Positions 58,789 through 64,000 of a stretch of 64,000 nucleotides of DNA are shown here, piece by piece. This DNA is from Irpex lacteus (lineage: Eukaryota; Basidiomycota; Agaricomycetes; Polyporales; Irpicaceae): contig MQVO02000008.1 of assembly GCA_001986395.2 (NCBI GenBank), forward strand, positions 1,426,001 to 1,490,000, in the 5' to 3' direction. The position numbers and the translations under genes are program-made. The notes beneath the pieces are model-generated. The model was not told the DNA's origin and did no database searches. It was given only the letters and a program-made list of their open reading frames with translations. Within the stretch, counting starts at the first letter, position 1; the number at the start of each line of letters is the position of its first letter.

Positions 58789-61700
58789 CTATTCCTCTTC
58801 CTCTTCCTCCTCCTCGAGTACGTTGTGCAACGGCGCTCCGTGGACGTATCGAGGGGGTGTTGCCAGGCCGCTCTTTTCATATGCTGCGGGACGGATGGGA
58901 TCAGTAAGCGAGTCGTCGAGCTCGACTGACACAGCAGACTCTGACGCTGACCGTGCAGGAGACACAGGACGAGGAACAGGGGCATTAGGCATCGGTCGTG
59001 CACCAAGAGGAGCTAGAGAACCACCAGGCATAGGTCGGGCGCCAAGCGGACCTGCGGGGAGGGATCCGGTGCGTACGGGCAACTTGGAAGGAGGAGCAGG
59101 GGATGTGCTGTTGCGTTCTCGCTCGCGGTACATTTCAATCAGGGTCGAGGTCTTGCTCTGTGCAGCGATTCGCGGAGCTTCTTCGAGGGGGGGAGATACT
59201 GCTACAACTGGAACAGCATGTCCGTTTCCGTTCGGCGAGGGAGAGCGGTGAACGGCGGGAGCAATAGTAACTCTCGGGGGAATAAGCGTGTTCGGTGCGC
59301 TCGAAGGTTGCACGCCATCGTATGCGTCCTCGTGTTCTGAGTAGGTAGACTCCTCTGTGCCCTCTACGGACAAACCAGGCGACGCAGGGACTTGCAGTAT
59401 CGGACGAGTCGAAGTCGGCTCAATATTCCCTAGCCTACGTTCCGGGTGTAAGTCAAAGTAACCCAAACGTCGTGAAGCAGGCTTGATTTCCTGTTCTTCC
59501 TCTTCCTCTTCCACCTCGTCTGCATAAAGGTCGCTCTCGCGTCCGTGGATAGTCGACCGCTCGCCTTCGTTGTCTTCGTCCCTGTAGGTACTGACATGGC
59601 TCGCACTATCCTCGCTAACAGGGACCAGCTCGGAAGCAGCATCCTCGTCGTCCGATAGGGGATGTGCGCGAACGGCTGCCATAACCTCTGAAAGCTCCTG
59701 ACTAGCGAGGTCAGGATCGGAACGGCCAGGTTTGAACCCGTTCCGCAAAACTGCGTCCTGCGAATCCAGACGACGACCGTTATTAGCCACAAGTATATCG
59801 ACCCAAGCATCGTCATTTACGCGCTGTCTGCGATTCTTCGAGCCAGTAGCCGCCCCAGCCGGTTCGTCATCGTCGAAACTTGCTAACCGTGCTTCAAAGT
59901 CGACGTTCTCATACTCAGCGGGTGCTAAGCCAGCCGTTCGGTTCCCTACTGGTGTCCCAGGAATACGGAACCGACCTGACTTTCTGTTAGGGTTGGGGGT
60001 AGACGTGGGAGTCGAGTCGTGGTTGTCACTGCTGCGACTACTTGGGCGCTGCGGGGGCGAATCGACGGCAGAAACAGGGCTGAGGAATATGTTTGGCTTC
60101 TCTTGGGCGGGTGAGTTGGTGAAGTTGGAGATTGGCGAGCCAGCCAGGGGACTCTTCACGGAGACGGGTGGTAGTTTGTCGGCAGTCTTGAGGGAAAGCA
60201 TCTTAGTCGCACTCTCATTAGAACGCAGGAGACCTTCAAACTCAACCTCTCGATATGATGGACTGTGTGGCACATGCCCGACGACATACGGTCGACCGTT
60301 GAGCGTTTGAGCCGGCTTCCATTGTCTCTTCGATGATGTGCCGAACAGTGAGGGTAGACGCCGTCTGCTGCTGGACCCGTTGGCTTGTAGTTGTTGTCTG
60401 TACTCCAGGGGAACGAATTCTTCGAAGAGAATGAGTGTTGTGGAGGACCTCGGGTCGCTGGTGCCGGAAACAGTATGTGTTTTAGAGACAGGTAGCGACT
60501 TGAATTCGACCTAAGGGGAACCTGCCATTAAATCAATTCATGAGAGTATACTCAGATGGAACGCACCAAAGCCCAATTACAGTCCCTGTCCACCTCCTCA
60601 TACCTCTCCACGTCCATCCACCCACCTCCGTAGATTAGATCACAGAAGACGTCCAGGAACGCTTCTTCAATAACTTCCTCCGAGCCAAGCACAGGCTCCG
60701 TATCCCACCCAAACGTTGGCAAAGCCTTCTGCGTCTTCTTGAGCTTACGATGTATCTCTGCCGACTGCGAAGGCCAGGTGTTGATAGTGTTCGTGACAGG
60801 ATGGCTGAACTGCAATGTTACACTCAAAGGGTCATCTGTACGCGAGAATCCTGCGGCGGAGAAATCCTGCCACGAAAGAGTAGCCCGCTTTGCTGCGCGA
60901 GCCTATTGGAGTTCACACATCCCCATATGATCGATGATTGTCAGTGCTGCGAATCACTCGAAACGACAGTGGAGCTCAACACTCACAGCCCGCGCACTCT
61001 CAGTCAAGTCAAACTGCAGCTTCTTGTTGTCAGCGGCGAGATCTCCAAATCCCATCGCCTCGAATTCGCCCCACTTGAGGTCGGTCAAGCTACGGAATCG
61101 TTCCTCCGGTGTCCGCCCGGCACCCAGCACACCGAGTTCTTTGTCGTCAAAGAGGGAAGATGTCGTCGAGGAACTAGAAATAGAAGTTGAAAGGGAAGGT
61201 GCACTGACGGTAGAGGCGGACGAACCAGCGCCCGTCTCAGGATGGAAGTGTGCAGGGAGGTCCATTCGCTTCCTGTACGAATCCGAATACCGAGGAGCGA
61301 GTTTCAACGTCGGCGGCGATATGCGGTCCCACTCCTTGGACGACGCGAACGCGCGATCGGAGGTCTGCGACGACGGCATACCGCGAGGACGGATGCCCCA
61401 GCTGGCCGCCGTCTTCACCAGGTCGGCACTGTACATGCGCACGTTTCGTCGTACGCTGATCACACGCGTTGTCCGTGCGCCCCGGCGGGGTTGTGGGCGT
61501 TCGTGGTGGTTCATGGCCGGCAGCATAGCAGGATAGCCTTGGATCCAGGCTTTCAGGCGCGTAGGCACACCGAGAGCGGTGGATGTTGAACCCGGAAGAG
61601 GCGCATCTTGCCAGCGAATAAACGAGAGGATTATATGTTCAGTGGCGGTCACTGCGCGAAGATAATGGCGATATACATGGTGAAAGGCGAGTGTAGATGG

Positions 61701-62601
61701 TCCAAGGCCAAATAGGAGGGGCCCAAATAGGGGCGACAGAGTAGGAGGCGTGTGGCCAGATGACGACGAGTGAGCAGTGAATTTGGAGAGCAGAGTGAGC
61801 AGCCCGACAAGTATTGGTCGGATGATGGGTTCGAGCTGGTCCACGAACAGGTCGAAATGAAGAGGAGGATAGTTGCAGGCTAACGGCAACCAATTACTCT
61901 TCTTCAGGACGCTTACAAGCAGAGAAGTATAACGACGCACCAGCTTCGTGTTCTGCCCACCCAACGTACATATCGTACGACAATAGCCCGCGAACTTCTT
62001 GCCCACCGACTATCCTGACGACGCGGCCAAGCCCCCAGCGGAGGAACATGCCAAGCTCCTGTGGGCCAGCAAACCGCACTTCGTCCCTCCACTGTCTCTC
62101 AACCGCCTCCGTAGGCCTCCCACTTCGACAAGTATTCAAGAAGACATTGATCAGTCGTTTGACGGCATTCGCAGACACATCAAGAGCGAGGCTTGAGAAA
62201 ATGAACGGCGTCGTGAGCCCCCGCGTGCCCAGTTCGTTCCCTACAACGTCCACCAATCTCGCAACCTCTTCAGGGCCGAGCACGACATGTCGTTGATACG
62301 AGAGGTAGCCATAATCGTGCAGCTGTCTTCGCTCCTGTGAAGGCTCTTCGCCTGGCTCGTAGCGTTGTGGGTCTAGATTCGTCTGCAGGAAGCTGCCATC
62401 TGGCACTGCAGGCTCCTGGGGCTCAAGGTCGAGTGCCGCGCCGTTCTTCGACTTGCCTTTCGACTTCTTGTCCTTCTTCGTCGACAGAGTCCCCTGGGCG
62501 GATCCCCGGCTGGAAACGCGGCCAAACTCGTCAAGCGAGGGCTCGGTCGCAGATCTCTTTGGTGTTGAATTCAGGCGAGAACGAGAAAATATACTAGGCA
62601 T
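58789..62601 (-). CDS. Msb1/Mug8-domain polarity protein
   Basis: A large protein of about 1,150-1,200 residues with an N-terminal Msb1/Mug8 (RhoGAP-like) domain, a family linked to Cdc42/Rho1 signalling, formin and cell polarity in yeasts. The start at 62601 reads MPSIFSRSRLNSTPKRSATE. Domain blocks are YGYLSYQRHVVLGPEEVARL, LTTPFIFSSLALDVSANAVK, ISYDMYVGWAEHEA-like LLSYDMYVGWAEHEA, PPTLSPLFGPLLFGLGPSTL then AFHHVYRHYLRA, and TATEHIILSFIRWQ. The C-terminal half is disordered and Ser/Pro-rich, with EVEEEEEEQEIKP and a final run of eight glutamates before TAG at 58789. Several introns (near 61915, 60985, 60565, 60300) are inferred. Confidence 0.8.
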
Positions 62602-63100
62602 CAAGAAAAGAGAGCAAGAGAGTGTAGAAAGAGTCAGCACAGCGACGGAGGTGATGGGAGGAGAAAAGCCACGCTGAATCAATAGACGCGCGTGGTCGGG
62701 TACATTTCTGACATTTCGGTTCTCAATCGCGAGAGCGGGGCAGAAATTTTCGGTGTCAGAACATGGAAGTACTTGGACATTTCTATTCCAAAGATTGACA
62801 TGAAGCCCGCGAAACGAACTGGAAGGGAAGCTGGAAACATTCGAGCGGTACTGCGAGGCAGGCGTTTACCCGCCGACTCATGCCCGTTATGGTAATTCGG
62901 GGATCCGGGACCTCGAACACTCCTGATCAGCGGAAGTCCAGGAAATCATTACCAGTAAATGCGCTACAGAGGTACATATACAGTGATTAGATATGGTACT
63001 ATGGATCCGAAATGTAACAGATAGCAGAGATTACAACGGGAAAGATGGAAGTACAAGTTCATGGCGGTGACAGAATGGTCCGTTTGTCAGTGAAGGCGCC
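62602..63100. other. Intergenic stretch
   Basis: About 500 bp with the Msb1-like promoter and the 3' UTR of the next gene. No gene was recognised. Confidence 0.5.
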
Positions 63101-63770
63101 TTACACGGCCGCGTCTGCCTTCGTAACGGCAGGTGGAGGGCCTGGAGGTGGCGCATAGTAGGCTGGCGGGGGAGCATCCTCGGGCTGTGTAATGTTGTCA
63201 GTATCGACCTTGCAGGCCAGAGGGGCAAGACTTACCGCGCCGTATGGCTTCGCCGGAGGAGTATAGTTGTTATAGGAGTGCGGTGGATATTGCGGTCCAT
63301 TGGGGTAATAGCCACCTTGCGCATTGTAACCAGCTGGATAGTTCCCGGGCGCAGGTCCATTGCCTGGCCCATAGGAATAGTTCTGGTTATACACTGGCCG
63401 CTGGGTGGCGAAGAAGCCAACGTTCCCCGTCCTTTGCTGTCGCCAGCGGAGAGCGGAGGCGATGACAATCAGTGCGACGACGACTGAGAGTATGGAAGAC
63501 CACGTCAGTAAATGACTGGTACAGCGCGGAGGAACTGCGGAAGAGGTATAGCACTTACTGATGGCAATAGCTATGCCGATTCTGACGCCGTTACTCAGTC
63601 GACAACGTTCATCGCCAAACCTGATAATCGTTGCTCGTCAGCGTCGGGGCCATGTGTGGGTTAGTGTGGATGGGAAGGATCAATGCTCACTCATCAATGA
63701 AGCAGTCTGCTCTTGCCACGGGCAACAGCGAAGTTGCTGATATGGCTGCCAATAACCATGATGACCTCAT
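63101..63770 (-). CDS. Single-pass membrane protein with Pro/Tyr-rich tail
   Basis: Four or five exons give a type I membrane protein of about 150 residues. The start at 63770 reads MRSSWLLAAISATSLLPVAR, a signal peptide, then a short lumenal segment ADCFIDE joined to RFGDERCRLSNG (two cysteines). One membrane helix follows (GVRIGIAIAI joined to VVALIVIASALRW). The cytosolic tail starts with basic residues (RWRQQRT) and runs into a Tyr/Pro/Asn-rich region (YNQNYSYGPGNGPAPGNYP, PPAYYAPPPGPPPA), ending TKADAAV. The layout recalls yeast Rcr1/Rcr2 and similar PPxY adaptor proteins, where the tail recruits WW-domain ubiquitin ligases. A PPAY motif is visible. Assignment to that family is inference. 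Confidence 0.65.
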
Positions 63771-64000
63771 GGCGGCGTCTGGATAACTCTGTGAGCGAAG
63801 ATACTTAACACGGAAGATCACGTCGTACGTACACATTGCGATATGTTTGGAAGGGTTAGTGGTATAACAGGAGTATGTGTAAAAGGCAAAAGGTTGGTAG
63901 TGGTGGTGCGAAGCAGAGGAGTAATCGGCTCTTATTTTGGTTCCGCTGTGCAGTGCCCCGCATAATAAGCGCTTGGGCACGTGCCTACCAAGCCCATTCC

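Noticed and set aside
58789..60310. Plus-strand frames opposite the Msb1-like gene
   Set aside because: They mirror low-complexity Ser/Pro and acidic codons of the real minus-strand gene.
1..64000. tRNA genes, CRISPR arrays, transposon terminal repeats
   Set aside because: Reading for B-box-like GGTTCGA motifs, regularly spaced repeats and transposase or reverse transcriptase motifs gave nothing convincing.

Overview
This window is nuclear DNA of a filamentous basidiomycete, probably an agaricomycete and possibly a polypore. The evidence is dense, mostly single-copy eukaryotic genes broken by many introns of about 50-60 bp with GT-AG ends, a polyporopepsin-like aspartic protease, and DUF6533/DUF6534-type multi-exon membrane proteins that are typical of Agaricomycetes. 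No virus, plasmid, CRISPR array or intact transposon was seen.

Left arm (1-24.6 kb), mostly conserved genes. It holds the 3' end of saccharopine reductase (LYS9); an SRA-YDG modified-DNA-reader gene; TRM112; the voltage-gated calcium channel CCH1 (about two dozen introns); translation factor eIF3a on the minus strand; an unrecognised five-exon small gene; a membrane-anchored FAD oxidoreductase converging on an FCP1/NIF-type phosphatase; a 5-oxoprolinase-like gene that ends after its HyuA half; and a tiny three-exon gene for the complex I 9.5 kDa subunit.

Middle (24.6-45.6 kb), an accessory, duplicated region. It holds two convergent multipass membrane genes (DUF6534 and DUF6533 types). A two-gene block follows, PfkB-type sugar kinase (+) and AIM9/APH-type kinase (-), present twice. 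The first copy looks intact and carries an extra small gene between the two. In the second copy the PfkB gene is a pseudogene but the AIM9-like gene is open. A third AIM9-like scrap lies next to a GC-rich intronless ORF with a proline run and a cysteine-rich tail. The region ends with a second SRA-YDG gene, a clear paralogue of the one at 1-2.4 kb.

Right arm (45.6-64 kb), conserved genes again. It holds a 2-Cys peroxiredoxin; a secreted aspartic protease; BUD32 (KEOPS kinase) and RRP45 (exosome ring subunit) sharing a 169 bp divergent promoter; an F-box protein; a disordered protein; an RRT8/EI24-like membrane protein; an Msb1/Mug8-type polarity protein; and a single-pass membrane protein with a Pro/Tyr-rich tail.

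Genes were assembled by reading frames across splice sites by eye. Intron boundaries are inferred from GT-AG ends, phase and protein continuity; no alignment or transcript data were available.
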